Below, one piece after another: positions 25,783 to 37,100 of a stretch of 64,000 nt of DNA. A model generated the notes under the pieces. The model made no database searches. It had not been told where the DNA came from and worked only from the letters and a program-made list of their open reading frames with translations. Position numbers and translations under genes: made by a program. Location: the NCBI GenBank assembly GCA_022575985.1, contig JAKSXM010000007.1:67920501-67984500 (forward strand), in the 5' to 3' direction. This stretch comes from Anagrus nilaparvatae. Lineage: Eukaryota > Arthropoda > Insecta > Hymenoptera > Mymaridae. The stretch's first letter is position 1. Each line of letters starts with the position of its first letter.

Positions 25783-26914
25783 CTGTAAAATATCAACCAA
25801 GATGAGTACCAAATAATACCACTTATGATAGTATAAATTTTATCTATATAAAAAATAAACTTGTAAATTATACCATATGGAAGCTCATTTAAATCTTTAT
25901 TAAAGTACTAATCTTTTTTTGGTTTCATAAGTGTTTTAAAGTTACTATACTTTAACCCTTTTTATTAATCTCTCTAGTAAACCTATAAAATATTATCTGA
26001 TAAAACTATTTCTGTCTATAAGTGTATCGAATTTTAACCATATGTGTACTCCGATTAAAAAAAATAAAATAAAACATGTTCCATGATTATCTTTTTTATA
26101 CCCTAAGGTACTGTTTTTTTTAACGTATGTAAATTGTTTATCACGAATAAGAGTTCTTTTATATAATGCAGTACACGCAGTTTTTTATATACAATAAAGA
26201 ATTAAGCATTACACCTATAAAGCTTTAACATTATCATCTACCCTAACCATTTTATTATACGATTGGTTTTAAATATATAGACAAAGAAGTCACGAAAAAC
26301 CGGTTAGAATTAATAAAATTGTTCTTATTTATATGTTATTGTTGTATCAAAAGTTTTTTAAATTTTGTCCTACTTAAAATGACATATTATTTTTCAGAGG
26401 TTAATAAACTTAAGGAAAAACTGTTTTTCTTTATAAATATATACGTTTCTATTTTAAAGTTTAACAATGCACACGAAGGGATTACGTTTAAAATTGACCA
26501 ACTATTTATACAAAGCTATAAATAAATACTATACGTTTATACAGATGTACTTGATCTTTCTATAAATTTAAATTAAATTCACACACACTTACAATCATAT
26601 ATATATATTTAATTTTATCAGATTTTTTTATGCTACATAGTTTAAATTTAATCTCCATGAAATTATACTCTCTGCAAATGATTTAATTTAATAGCTTTAT
26701 ACAATAAATGTTTAAACATTTTCAATGTAATTTTAATTGTTGTTTGAGTAAATTATGCAAACATTGTCATTATATTATTTAACATTTAATTATTTTATTG
26801 AAAAATAACATATTTAACCAAAATTATTTTAATATAATGATAATGAAGATAACTCTTCATTCTATCATTCAAAATAATTCTTCAACTCTTTTAGCTATTT
26901 AGTAAATTATTGCA
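25783..26914. other. AT-rich non-coding stretch
   Basis: No gene recognised. A 68-codon plus-strand frame at 26319..26525 is low-complexity. Confidence 0.45.
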
Positions 26915-26919
26915 ATTAA

Positions 26920-28870
26920 TTGTTTCCTCGATGGTATAATGGTAATTATCCACACTTATTGTGCATTATCAAAAAATTTATGAATGGTAATGTACAACTA
27001 AAACCTAGTTCAAAACCATTTTGAGCCAGATCTTAGCTGAACATTTATCACCCAGGTATTAAGTGAATTATAAAACCTTTTTTGCATCTCAAATACAATG
27101 CAGTTATTTGTTTCCTCGATGGTATAATGGTAATTATCCACACTTATTGTGTATTATTAAATAATTTATGAATGCTAATGTGCAACCAAAACCTAGTTCA
27201 AAACCATTTTGAGCCAGATCTTAGCAGAACATTATCACCCAGGTATTAAGTGAATTATAAAACCTTTTTTGCATCTCAAATATAATGAAGTTATTTGTTT
27301 CCTCGATGGTATAATGGTAATTATCCACACTTATTGTGCATTATCAAGAAATTTATGAATGGTAATGTACAACTAAAACCTAGTTCAAAACCATTTTGAG
27401 CCAGATCTTAGCTGAACATTTATCACCCAGGTATTAAGTGAACTTTAAAACCTTTTTTGCATCTCAAATACAATGCAGTTATTTGTTTCCTCGATGGTAT
27501 AATGGTAATTATCCCCACTTATTGTGGATTATTATCAAAAAGTTTATGAATGCTAATGTGCAACCAAAATCTAGTTCAAAACCATTTTGAGCCAGATCTT
27601 AGCAGAACATTATATATATCACCCAGGTATTAAGTGAATTATAAAACCTTTTTTGCATCTCAAATACAATGCAATTATTTGTTTCCTCGATGGTATAATG
27701 GTAATTATCCCCACTTATTGTGGATTATTATCAAAAAGTTTATGAATGCTAATGTGCAACCAAAATCTAGTTCAAAACCATTTTGAGCCAGATCTTAGCA
27801 GAACATTATCACCCAGGTATTAAGTGAATTATAAAACCTTTTTTGCATCTCAAATACAATGCAATTATTTGTTTCCTCGATGGTATAATGGTAATTATCC
27901 CCACTTATTGTGGATTATTATCAAAAAGTTTATGAATGCTAATGTGCAACCAAAATCTAGTTCAAAACCATTTTGAGCCGGATCTTAGCAGAACATTATC
28001 ACCCAGGTATTAAGTGAATTATTAAACCTTTTTTGCATCTCAAATACAATGCAGTTATTTGTTTCCTCGATGGTATAATGGTAATTATCCACACTTATTG
28101 TGTATTATTAAATAATTTATGAATGCTAATGTGCAACCAAAACCTAGTTCAAAACCATTTTGAGCCAGATCTTAGCAGAACATTATCACCCAGGTATTAA
28201 GTGAATTATAAAACCTTTTTTGCATCTCAAATACAATGCAATTATTTGTTTCCTCGATGGTATAATGGTAATTATCCCCACTTATTGTGGATTATTATCA
28301 AAAAGTTTATGAATGCTAATGTGCAACCAAAATCTAGTTCAAAACCATTTTGAGCCAGATCTTAGCAGAACATTATCACCCAGGTATTAAGTGAATTATA
28401 AAACCTTTTTTGCATCTCAAATACAATGCAATTATTTGTTTCCCCGATGGTATAATGGTAATTATCCACACTTATTGTGTATTATTAAACAATTTATGAA
28501 TGCTAATGTGCAACCAAAACCTAGTTCAAAACCATTTTGTGCCAGATCTTAGCTGAACATTTTCACCCAGGTATTAAGTGAATTTTAAAACCTTTTTTGC
28601 ATATCAAATACAATGCAATTATTTGTTTCCACGATGGTACAATTGTAATTATCCACACTTATTGTGTATTAAATAATTTATGAATGCTATTGTGCAACCA
28701 AAACTTAGTTTGAAACCATTTTTTAGCTAAACATTTCCTCTCAGCTATTTATTGACCCTCTTTGCATTTTAAGAAAAATGCAATTATTTGACGCTTTGGT
28801 AGTATAATGGCCATCAATCCCACTTACTGGGAAAAAAAATAAGTGCTTATAAATGATTAGGAAAAATTAT
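26920..28870 (+). repeat. Tandem array 1 of tRNA-Asp-like Pol III units (~188 bp x 10, plus divergent last unit)
   Basis: Units start at TCCTCG positions 26925, 27113, 27300, 27488, 27684, 27874, 28064, 28251, 28441 and 28628; a divergent eleventh starts near 28790. Spacing is 187-196 bp. Each unit opens with TCCTCGATGGTATAATGG, which matches the 5' half of eukaryotic tRNA-Asp including the A box. A short hairpin follows where the anticodon arm would be. About 80 nt from the start comes a B-box-like AGTTCAAAACC, and about 150 nt from the start a T6 run (CCTTTTTTGC) that would terminate RNA polymerase III. There is no 3' acceptor strand complementary to TCCTCG, so these are not tRNA genes. They may be SINE-derived satellites or small-RNA genes of about 155 nt. 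Expression is inference. Confidence 0.7.
26925..27083 (+). ncRNA. Representative predicted Pol III transcription unit of array 1
   Basis: This first unit shows all parts: tRNA-Asp-like head at 26925, A box TGGTATAATGG at 26932, anticodon-arm-like hairpin at about 26950..26964, B-box-like AGTTCAAAACC near 27007, and T run at 27078..27083. The head-to-B-box distance is some 30 nt longer than in an intronless tRNA. The predicted RNA therefore resembles a tRNA head with an inserted loop and a unique 3' tail. The B box departs from consensus at about three positions, so promoter strength is uncertain. Confidence 0.4.
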
Positions 28871-29684
28871 TCAAAAATTAATCAAGTTTCCTATAAATCC
28901 TTTGCATGAATAGCCAATTTCGTTTTTTGTTAATTGTATTAAGTTAAAATAAATGATTTTTTTCATAAAATATTAATAAAATAAAAGAAAAATTAAACCA
29001 TTAACAAAAAAATATTAAGAGTTATGTTTATAAAATATGATCCTATGTTACAAAATATATCCTGTCGTTTGTCTATCATTGCTATCTTAAATTACGCCAG
29101 CATAAGTAACAAATCTGATATTACTTGGCTGACGCTTACAAAAATCTTAAAACCAGTTATGGATAAGAATTCATATTAATATATTTTATTACCGACGATT
29201 TATTTTCATAAAATTATCTCTATTGTTTTTCAATACAATTAATATCGATCAAAAATTGACTTTTAAAAGAATTTTAGTAAAGAATTTATTAGATTATTTG
29301 AGATTATAAAAAAAAAATGCATACATGTCCAGAGTTCATAAACCCCTGAAGTGAGTATATGCACTTAAATATTTTTGATGAAGAGCTTACTTATACACTA
29401 TAAAAAAAAGCCTTGACACTTTTTAAATTGGAAAGAAGTGTATAGTTTACATATATAACTAATTTTTATTTTAAAAATGCATTTATTTTTTTGATATCGC
29501 ATGACCATTTGAAATAAAACACTTTTTTATGTAATAATTTTTAGTATTTTATATGCAAAGTCAATAACCTAAGTTCTGAGTAAATGTAATAAAATTTATT
29601 TTTGAGTGTACATACCTAATTTTTTTTAGGCATAATTCTAAAAAAAATAATCTGCAAACAATCTGAATCCCATTGCTACTCCAA
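28871..29684. other. AT-rich non-coding stretch
   Basis: No gene or organised repeat seen between the tandem array and the large palindrome. Confidence 0.5.
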
Positions 29685-30710
29685 ATATATTATGAACGTA
29701 AAGTTAGCAGCGAAATTCACATGCGACTAGCAGCGAAAACAGTGGTTCCCAATGAATTTAAAAAATATATGTTAAATTATGTTAAATTAACTTACTGATT
29801 TAAAAATAGGTATCCGGGAGTTATTTTAGCCACTAAGATCAAATTTTTCATCAGAGAAGTGAACATTTTTAAATTTAACAGGGAAATCCGGAAAATTATG
29901 TTATGTTTAATTTTTAAAAACTTCAAAAACGTATATAACTATATTTTAAGAATCTTTCAATAAAAAATCCGCACCAAGATGGTCTAATAAAAGATATAGG
30001 AGTTTTCGCCAAAAGAAGACCATATCCGGAAAATTTGGAAAATTAGAAAATTTCCTCATTAAAAAATTAAAAAATTTTATTTTTAATTTTTAAAAGCAAA
30101 TAATCATGAAAGTTTGATTTAAAAAGAAAATTAAAAAATGGAGTGGAAAACATGGACAATAATCGAACGATTTTTACCTAAAAATTAATTAGGTATATTT
30201 TACAAATTTACCGATTTAGAATCGAAAGCAAGAGATACTTTAGCTCTCTGGAACCTGATATTTGTCTAAACAAAGAAAACTATGTCCGGAAATTTCGGAA
30301 AATAATTTAAATTTTTTATTTGCATTAATAAAACTATTTTCAAATTTCGTTAGTTAAAAATATGGAAGGTTTACTCGAAGAAGAAAAAATAAAATGTAAG
30401 AAGGAAAAACTTAGAAAATAATTAAACACTTTCCACCTAGAAAAATAATATGTATACTTTTTTAAAATTCTCATTTACCAATTTTACCCAGATATAATAT
30501 TGCTATGCTAATACCATACTTTTGGCAGGTACAAGAAAACCCGAAAATTTCAAAAAATTATTTAATTTTTAAATCCAATATAAAATAATATATTTTCAAA
30601 TTTTTAATCATCGTTAATTATAAATGGGAAAATATTGATCAAAAATATGATATAACCCAAATCATTAAACTCTTATGGCCAAGGAGACCCGAAAGAACTA
30701 GCTTTAGACG
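29685..30710 (+). repeat. Left outer arm of the compound palindrome
   Basis: Unique-looking AT-rich sequence with recurrent CCGGAAA(A/T) motifs (near 29888, 30026, 30286 and 30541). It is matched almost base for base by the complement of 37510..38531. Confidence 0.8.
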
Positions 30711-31565
30711 TCCTCACAAAATGAAACCTGCAGATATTTTTGCCCACTTAGGTAATAACCATTTTCTGATGAAAAGTTTTAATCCCGAAGGCCGCCAGGC
30801 TAGCCAGCACTGGCATTTATGGCCATTTTTAAAAAAATTTTTGACTCCGATGGCCAAATATACCCTGCTGTGGCAGTATGAGACGTCCTCACAAAATCAA
30901 ACCTGCAAATATTTTTGCACATTTAGCTAATAATGATTTTCCAACGAAAACTTTTCATCTCAAAGGCCGCCAGGCTGGCCAGCATTGGCATTTTTGGCCA
31001 TTTTTTTAAAATCTTTAACTCCGATGGCCAAATAGACCCTGCAGCGGCAGTATGAGACCTTCTCACAAAATCAAACCTGCAAATAATTTTGCACATTTAG
31101 GTACTAATGAATTTCCGAAGAAAAGATTTAATCCCAAAGGCCACCAGACTGGCCAGCATTGGCATTTTTGGACATTTTTTTAACAATCTTTAACTCTGAT
31201 GGCCAAACAGACCCTGCAGCGGAAGTATGAGACGTCCTCACAAAATCAAATCTGCAAATATTTTTGCACATTTAGCTAATAATGATTTTCCGACGAAAAA
31301 ATTTCATCCCAAAGGCCGCCAGGCTGGCCAATATTGGCATTTTCGGCCATTTTTTTAATAATCTTTAACTCCGATGGCCAAATAGACCCTGCAGCAACAG
31401 TATGAGACCTCCTCACAAAATGAAAACTGCATATATTTTTGCCCACTTAGGCGATAATGATTTTCCAATGAAAGGTTTTCATCCCAAAAGCCGCCAGGCT
31501 GGCCAGCATTGTCATTTTTGGCCATTTTTTTAAAAATCTTTAACTCCGATGGCTAAATAGACCAA
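30710..31565 (-). repeat. ~175-bp tandem repeat, five units (left arm)
   Basis: Units begin at the motif GACGTCCTCACAAAAT or a variant near 30708, 30882, 31057, 31232 and 31408. Each carries GGCCGCCAGGCTGGCCAGCA and TTAACTCCGATGGCCAAATA. The array is in reverse orientation relative to the right-arm array. The 69-codon frame at 30721..30930 is a by-product of the repeat; a mirror copy exists at 37286..37495. Confidence 0.85.
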
Positions 31566-32136
31566 GCTTGGCAGCGTTTTTTATTCATTATTTATAGTTC
31601 ACGGTTGGCTAGAAACAATTTTAAATAAAATTTGAAGGTACCTCCGAGATTCCGATGAATTTTGATTGTAGGGTACCTACAGGTCCTAAAAAAACAAAAA
31701 AAGAAAAAATCCGCTCTGCGCTTTTTTATTTTTGCCCAAAATAGGGCTATCTCGGTGAATATATTCAAAAAAACGTTTGAAAAAGAAATAATGAATTATA
31801 AATCTTACAATTTTAATTGTAATATACTAGAATATGAAAGAAAAGTTAAATTTATACATTTTTATGTATTTTTAACTCATCTGCGCAGATTCAGATGTAA
31901 TGGATGGTCATTGAGGCTGCAAAGCTGACCTAGCTGAAAAAACTACATAAAAAACTACATATCCAGGACAAGATGTGTTTTTTATTACGAAAAGTGTACT
32001 TGACTGTTGCATCTATCATTTTTCTAGACCATGTAGGGTTTTAGATCTGTTTTTGGACACTTTTACTGAAGTCAAAACTGTGATATTTTCAATTTTTCCG
32101 AATTTGATGAAAAAACTTAGAATAAGATAAAAAAAT

Positions 32137-32411
32137 TTGTAACGGGCTTGTGTAAACACAATTAATGAGCATAGAACATATTTATGTGTAATATAAATTT
32201 TTAAATGATTAAATAAAGTCAAACAATATTATTCCAAGTCCCTAAAGCCGGATTATTCTACGTCCTTAAATCGAAATTATTCTAAGTTCCTAAAACGAAA
32301 TTATTCTAAGTACATTATACCCCCCCGAACCCATCCATTTTTCACCCCCCCCCCCCTCACTGTAGTGGTAGTTTTTCCCAAGTACCTCTCCCTATGAACA
32401 TGTTCCATGTT
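32137..32411 (-). mobile_element. HINE/Helentron-like element, copy 3
   Basis: The 3' end is TTGTAACGGGCTTGTGTAAA, and the 5' end is marked by GAACATGTTCCATGTT. Between them are about three minisatellite units (TCGAAATTATTCTAAGTTCC type) and a C-rich run at 32325..32360. It sits in the loop of inner palindrome A. Confidence 0.6.
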
Positions 32412-32469
32412 AATAGTTGTAAGCCCATTTAAGGGGATAATATCTCCCTGGTTATAAGCTTTATTTGGG

Positions 32470-32740
32470 AGATAGGGGGATTGCTATTTTAAGGGGATTT
32501 ATACTTGATGGATAAAATATCCAAAATATCAAAAATAAAGATTTCTTGCGTCGATTTATTTCGCACGCGTACAGTATAAATTTGACTTGGTGAAATTATT
32601 ATGCAAGCCTACTGTGAATTGGCTTGGTCAACGTTACGCGTGCGTAAATTCGAAATTTTACCCCAATTACAGAACTAGCATCCCTTAAGTTGCCATCCCC
32701 GAAAAATAGCAAACCCCTTTTTTTTGCTCATACCCCCAAT
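32470..32740. repeat. Small inverted-repeat element in the loop of palindrome A
   Basis: The left GGGGGATTGCTATTTTAAGG is mirrored by the complement of AAAAATAGCAAACCCC on the right. A second inner pair is CGATTTATTTCGCACGCGTA and TACGCGTGCGTAAATTCG. It is non-coding and MITE-like; its exact ends are uncertain. Confidence 0.45.
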
Positions 32741-33379
32741 GAAAACTCCTTATTAGGGGGTACTATCTCCCTAATATTTTTTATAACTTATTTTATCTGA
32801 ATCTTAGTTGTTTCATCAAATTCGAAAAAATTGAAAAAATCACAGTTTCGACTAAAGTAAAAGTGTCCAAAAACAGTGACGAGACCCTATAAGGTCTAGA
32901 AAAATGATAGTTGAAATCGTCAAGTATACTTTCCTCGACAAAATCACATCTTGTCTTGGATATGTAGTTTTTTATGTAGTTTTTTCAGCTAGGTCAGCTT
33001 TGCAGCCTCAATGACCATCCATTACATCTGAGTCTGCGCAGATGAGTTAAAAATACATAAAAATGCATAAATTTAACTTTTCTTTCATATTCTAGTATAT
33101 TACAATTAAAATTGTAACATTTATAATTCATTATTTCTTTTTCAAACGTTTTTTTGAATATATTCACCGAGATAGCCCTATTTTGGGCAAAAATAAAAAT
33201 GCGCCGAGCGGATTTTTTTCTTTTTTGTTTTTTTAGGACCTGTAGGTACCCTAGAATCAAAATTCATCGGAATCTCGGAGGTACCTTCAAATTTTATTTA
33301 AAATTGTTTCTAGCCAACCGTGAGTTTTATTAAATGTTTCACATAGTTTTTTTTTAAACCTTGCGACTGTTATGATATC

Positions 33380-34060
33380 TTTACTTACTTTACCTACTTT
33401 TGAAAAAGTATAATATTTTATGGGATTGACACTATATTTTCCTTGCGAATTTTCTGTTATATTTTTTTAAGGATACTTTTTCAAATTAGGCTAAAGAATT
33501 TATTGATATCTAGAATTAGCCTGGGATGTCTATTTTTTTTAAATATATTTTTTCAAATAAATCTAAAGAATTTATTGATATCTTGGATTAGCCTGGGATT
33601 ACTAAGTTTTTTTTATACATTAGAAATCTTAAATTTACATTACACCTTCTGTTGCTTGTTTTCTATCCCTGCCGGGTCTGTAAGCCAATATTTTTAATAA
33701 AAAGTTTTAGCATTTTGATAATATATATTATGCATAATTTAATTATTGCCTTACGGATCCGGCAGGGATAGAAAAAAAGCAACAAAAGGTGTAATGTAAA
33801 TTTAAGATGTCTAATGTATAAAAAAAACTTAGTAATCCCAGGCTAATCCAAGATATCAATAAATTCTTTAGACTTATTTGAAAAAATATATTTAAAAAAA
33901 ATAGACATCCCAGGCTAATTCTAGATATCAATAAATTCTTTAGCCTAATTTGAAAAAGTATCCTTAAAAAAATATAACAGAAAAGTCGCAAGGAAAATAT
34001 AGTGTCAATCCCATAAAATATTATACTTTTTCAAAAGTAGGTAAAGTAAGTATATTATAT
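33380..34060. repeat. Inner palindrome B (~340-bp arms)
   Basis: The arms pair around a centre near 33717. TACTTTTTCAAATTAGGCTA on the left pairs with the TAGCCTAATTTGAAAAAGTA complement on the right. Near the tip CCCTGCCGGGTCTGTAAG pairs with CTTACGGATCCGGCAGGG. Each arm also holds two direct copies of a ~70-bp sub-repeat (TAAAGAATTTATTGATATCT). Mirrored frames of 84 and 82 codons are by-products. Confidence 0.7.
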
Positions 34061-34137
34061 ATATAATTATTAATTTATTTATATTAATACTTACTTTTCG
34101 ATGTTTTAAAAATTTTCTTATTTAAAAAAACATTATT

Positions 34138-37100
34138 ACCCAAATGGGCAAAAATATTTGCAGTTATGATTTTGTGAGGACGTCTAAATGTGCAAAAATA
34201 TTTGCAGGGTTGATTTTGTGAGGAAGTCTCATATTGCCGCTGCCGGGTCTATTTGTCCATCGGAGTTAAAGATTTTTAAAAAAATGGCCAAAAATGCCAA
34301 TGCTGGCCAGCCTGGCGGCCTTTGGGATGAAATTTTTTCGTTGGAAAATCATTATTAGCTAAATGTGCAAAAAGATTTGCGGATTTGATTTTGTGAGGAC
34401 GTCTCATACTGCCGCAGCAGGGTCTATTTGGCCATCGGAGTTAAGGATTATTAAAAAAATGGCCGAAAATGCCTGCGAAAATGCCAATATTGGCCAGCCT
34501 GGCGGCCTTTGGGATGAAATTTTTTCGTCGGAAAATCATTAGTACCTAAAAATGCAAAAATATTTGCATGTTTGATTTTGTGAGGACCTATCATACCGCC
34601 GCAGCAGGGTCTATTTGGCCATCATAGTTAAAGATTTTTAAAAAAATTGCCAAAAATGCCAATGCTGGCCAGCCTGGCGGCCTTTGGGGTGAAATTTTTT
34701 TGTTGGAAAATCATTAGTACCTAAATATGTAAAAATATTTGCTTGTTTGATTTTGTGAGGACGTCTCATACTGCCGCAGCAGGGTCTATTTGGCCATCAT
34801 AGTTAAAGATTTTTAAAAAAATGGCCAAAAATGCCAATGCTGGCCAGCCTGGCAGCCTTTGGGTTGAAAACTTTTCATTGGAAAATCATTATCGCATAAG
34901 TGAGCAAAAATATCTGCAGGTTTGATTTTGTGAGGAGGTCTCATACTGCCGCTGCAGGGTCTATGATGCTATCGGAGTTAAAGATTTTTAAAAAAATGGC
35001 CAAAAATGCCAATGCTGGCCAGGCTGGCGGCCTTTGGGATGAAAACTTTTCGTTGGAAAATCATTAGTACCTAAATATGCAAAAATATTTGCATGTTTGA
35101 TTTTGTGAGGACGTCTCATACTGCCGCAGCAGGGTTTATTTGGCCATCATAGTTAAATATTTTTAGAAAAATGGCCAAAAATGCCAATGCTGGCCAGCCT
35201 GGCGGCTTTTGGGATGAAATTTTTTCGTTGGAAAATCATTATTAGCTAAATGTGCAAAAATATTTGCAGGTTTGATTTTGTGAGGACGTCTCATACTGCC
35301 GCAGCAGGGTCTATTTGGCCATCGGAGTTAAGGATTATTAAAAAAATGGCCGAAAATGCCTGCGAAAATGCCAATATTGGCCAGCCTGGCGGCCTTTGGG
35401 ATGAAATTTTAACATGGAACATGTTTATAGGGAGGGGGTACTTCAGAATTGGAAAATTAAGGGGGGGGGGTCAAATTTGTCCTTTTTAAGGGGGGGGTCA
35501 AATATGTCCTTTTTAAGGGGGGGGTCAAATGGGACTTAGAATATTTTCGATTTAGGGACCTTTGGTGCAGAAGTACTTATGGAGCATTGGTGCAGAAGTA
35601 CCTAGGGAGCATTGGTTCAGAAGTACCTAGGGACCTATGGTGCAGAAGCCCCTAAAGACCTTTGGTACAGAAGTACCTGGGGACCTATGGTGCAGAAGTC
35701 TCTAAAGACCTTTGGTGCAGAAGTACTTAGGGAGCATTGGTGCAGAAGTCCCTAAAGACCTTTGGTGCAGAAGTACCTAGGGACCTATGGTGCAGAAGTA
35801 CTTAGGAAGCATTGGTGCAGAAGTACCTAGGGACCTATGGTGCAGAAGTCCCTAAAGACCTTTGGTGCAGAAGTACCTAGGGACCATTGGTGCAGAAGTC
35901 TCTAAAGAACTTTAGTGCAGAAATACTTGGATATAAATATTGCTATTATTAACAGAATAGATACTTTATTATCAGTGTTAGTTATTAGTGAACATGTTCC
36001 ATGCTCGTTGGTTGTGTATTTACACAAACCGGTCATAAGTTTTTTCGTTGGAAAATCATTATTAGCTAAATGTGCAAAAATATTTCCAGGTTTGATTTTG
36101 TGAGGAGGTCTCATAATGCCGCTTCAGGGTCTATTTGGCCATCGGAGTTAAAGATTTTTAAAAAAATGGCCAAAAATGCCAATCCTGGCCAGCCTGGCGG
36201 CCTTTGGGATGAAAACTTTTCGTTGGAAAATCATTAGTACCTAAATATGTAAAAATATTTGCTTGTTTGATTTTGTGAGGACGTCTCATACTGCCGAAGC
36301 AGGGTCTATTTGGCCATCATAGTTAAAGATTTTTAAAAAAATGGCCAAAAATGCCAATGCTGGCCAGCCTGGCGGCCTTTGGGATGAAAACTTTTCATTG
36401 GAAAATCATTATCGCATAAGTGAGCAAAAATATCTGCAGGTTTGATTTTGTGAGGAGGTCTCATACTGCCGCTGCAGGGTCTATGATGCTATCGGAGTTA
36501 AAGATTTTTAAAAAAATGGCCAAAAATGCTAATACTGGCCAGCCTGGCGGCCTTTGGGATGAAAACCTTTCATTGGAAAATCATTATCGCCTAAGTGGGC
36601 AAAAATATCTACAGGTTTGATTTGGTGAGGAGGTCTCATACTGCCGCTGCAGGGTCTATTTGGCCATCGGAGTTAAAGATTTTTAAAAAAATGGCCAAAA
36701 ATGCCAATGCTGGCCAGCCTGGCGGCCTTTGGGATGAAAACTTTTCGTCGGAAAATCATTAGTAGCTAAATGTGCAAAAATATTTGCAGGTTTGATTTTG
36801 TGAGGACGTCTCATACTGCCACAGCAGCGTCTATTTGGTCATCAGAGTTCAAAATTTTTTATAATATGGCCAAAAATGCCAGTGCTGGCTAGTCTGGCGG
36901 CCTTAGGGATTAAAACTTTTCATCAGAAAATGATTATTACCTAAGTGGGCAAAAATATCTGAAGGTTTGATTTTGTGAGGAGGTCTCATACTGCCGCTGC
37001 AGGGTTTATGATGCCATCGGAGTTAAAGATTTTTAAAAAAATGTCCAAAAATGCCAATGCTGGCCAGTCTGGTGGCCTTTGGGATTAAATCTTTTCTTCG

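Larger units (their letters stand above)
31590..33325. repeat. Inner palindrome A, loop occupied by two insertions
   Basis: The arms are 31590..32115 and 32810..33325. GGTTGGCTAGAAACAATTTT at the left pairs with AAAATTGTTTCTAGCCAACC at the right; complementarity continues to the CATCAAATTCG region. The arms differ by visibly more substitutions than the outer arms. Mirrored 88-codon frames (31662..31928 and 32994..33260) differ at several amino acids, which argues against selection for a protein. The loop holds a reverse HINE-like copy (32137..32411) and a small inverted-repeat element (about 32470..32740). Confidence 0.7.

Noticed and set aside
26060..26100. AAACATGTTCCATGA as a sixth HINE copy
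   Set aside because: Only the 13-bp word matches; no hairpin, G-runs or second end nearby.
26920..28870. Reading the array units as functional tRNA-Asp genes
   Set aside because: The anticodon is not GUC, the acceptor stem cannot pair and the spacing to the B box is too long.
26920..28870. Reading the regular repeats as a CRISPR array
   Set aside because: The whole ~188-bp unit repeats, with no unique spacers, and the host is a eukaryote.
30721..30930. 69-codon frame with a near-identical mirror at 37286..37495
   Set aside because: Each is a reading through the ~175-bp tandem repeat in opposite arms of the palindrome; other units have stops, so there is no sign of protein selection.
31662..33260. 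Mirrored 88-codon frames in inner palindrome A
   Set aside because: Several amino-acid changes between otherwise near-identical copies, lysine-run start and no domain; explained as a by-product of the palindrome.
33443..33991. Mirrored 84/82-codon frames in inner palindrome B
   Set aside because: The frames consist of two copies of a ~70-bp DNA sub-repeat; hydrophobic appearance is due to TTT/TTA/ATT codons.
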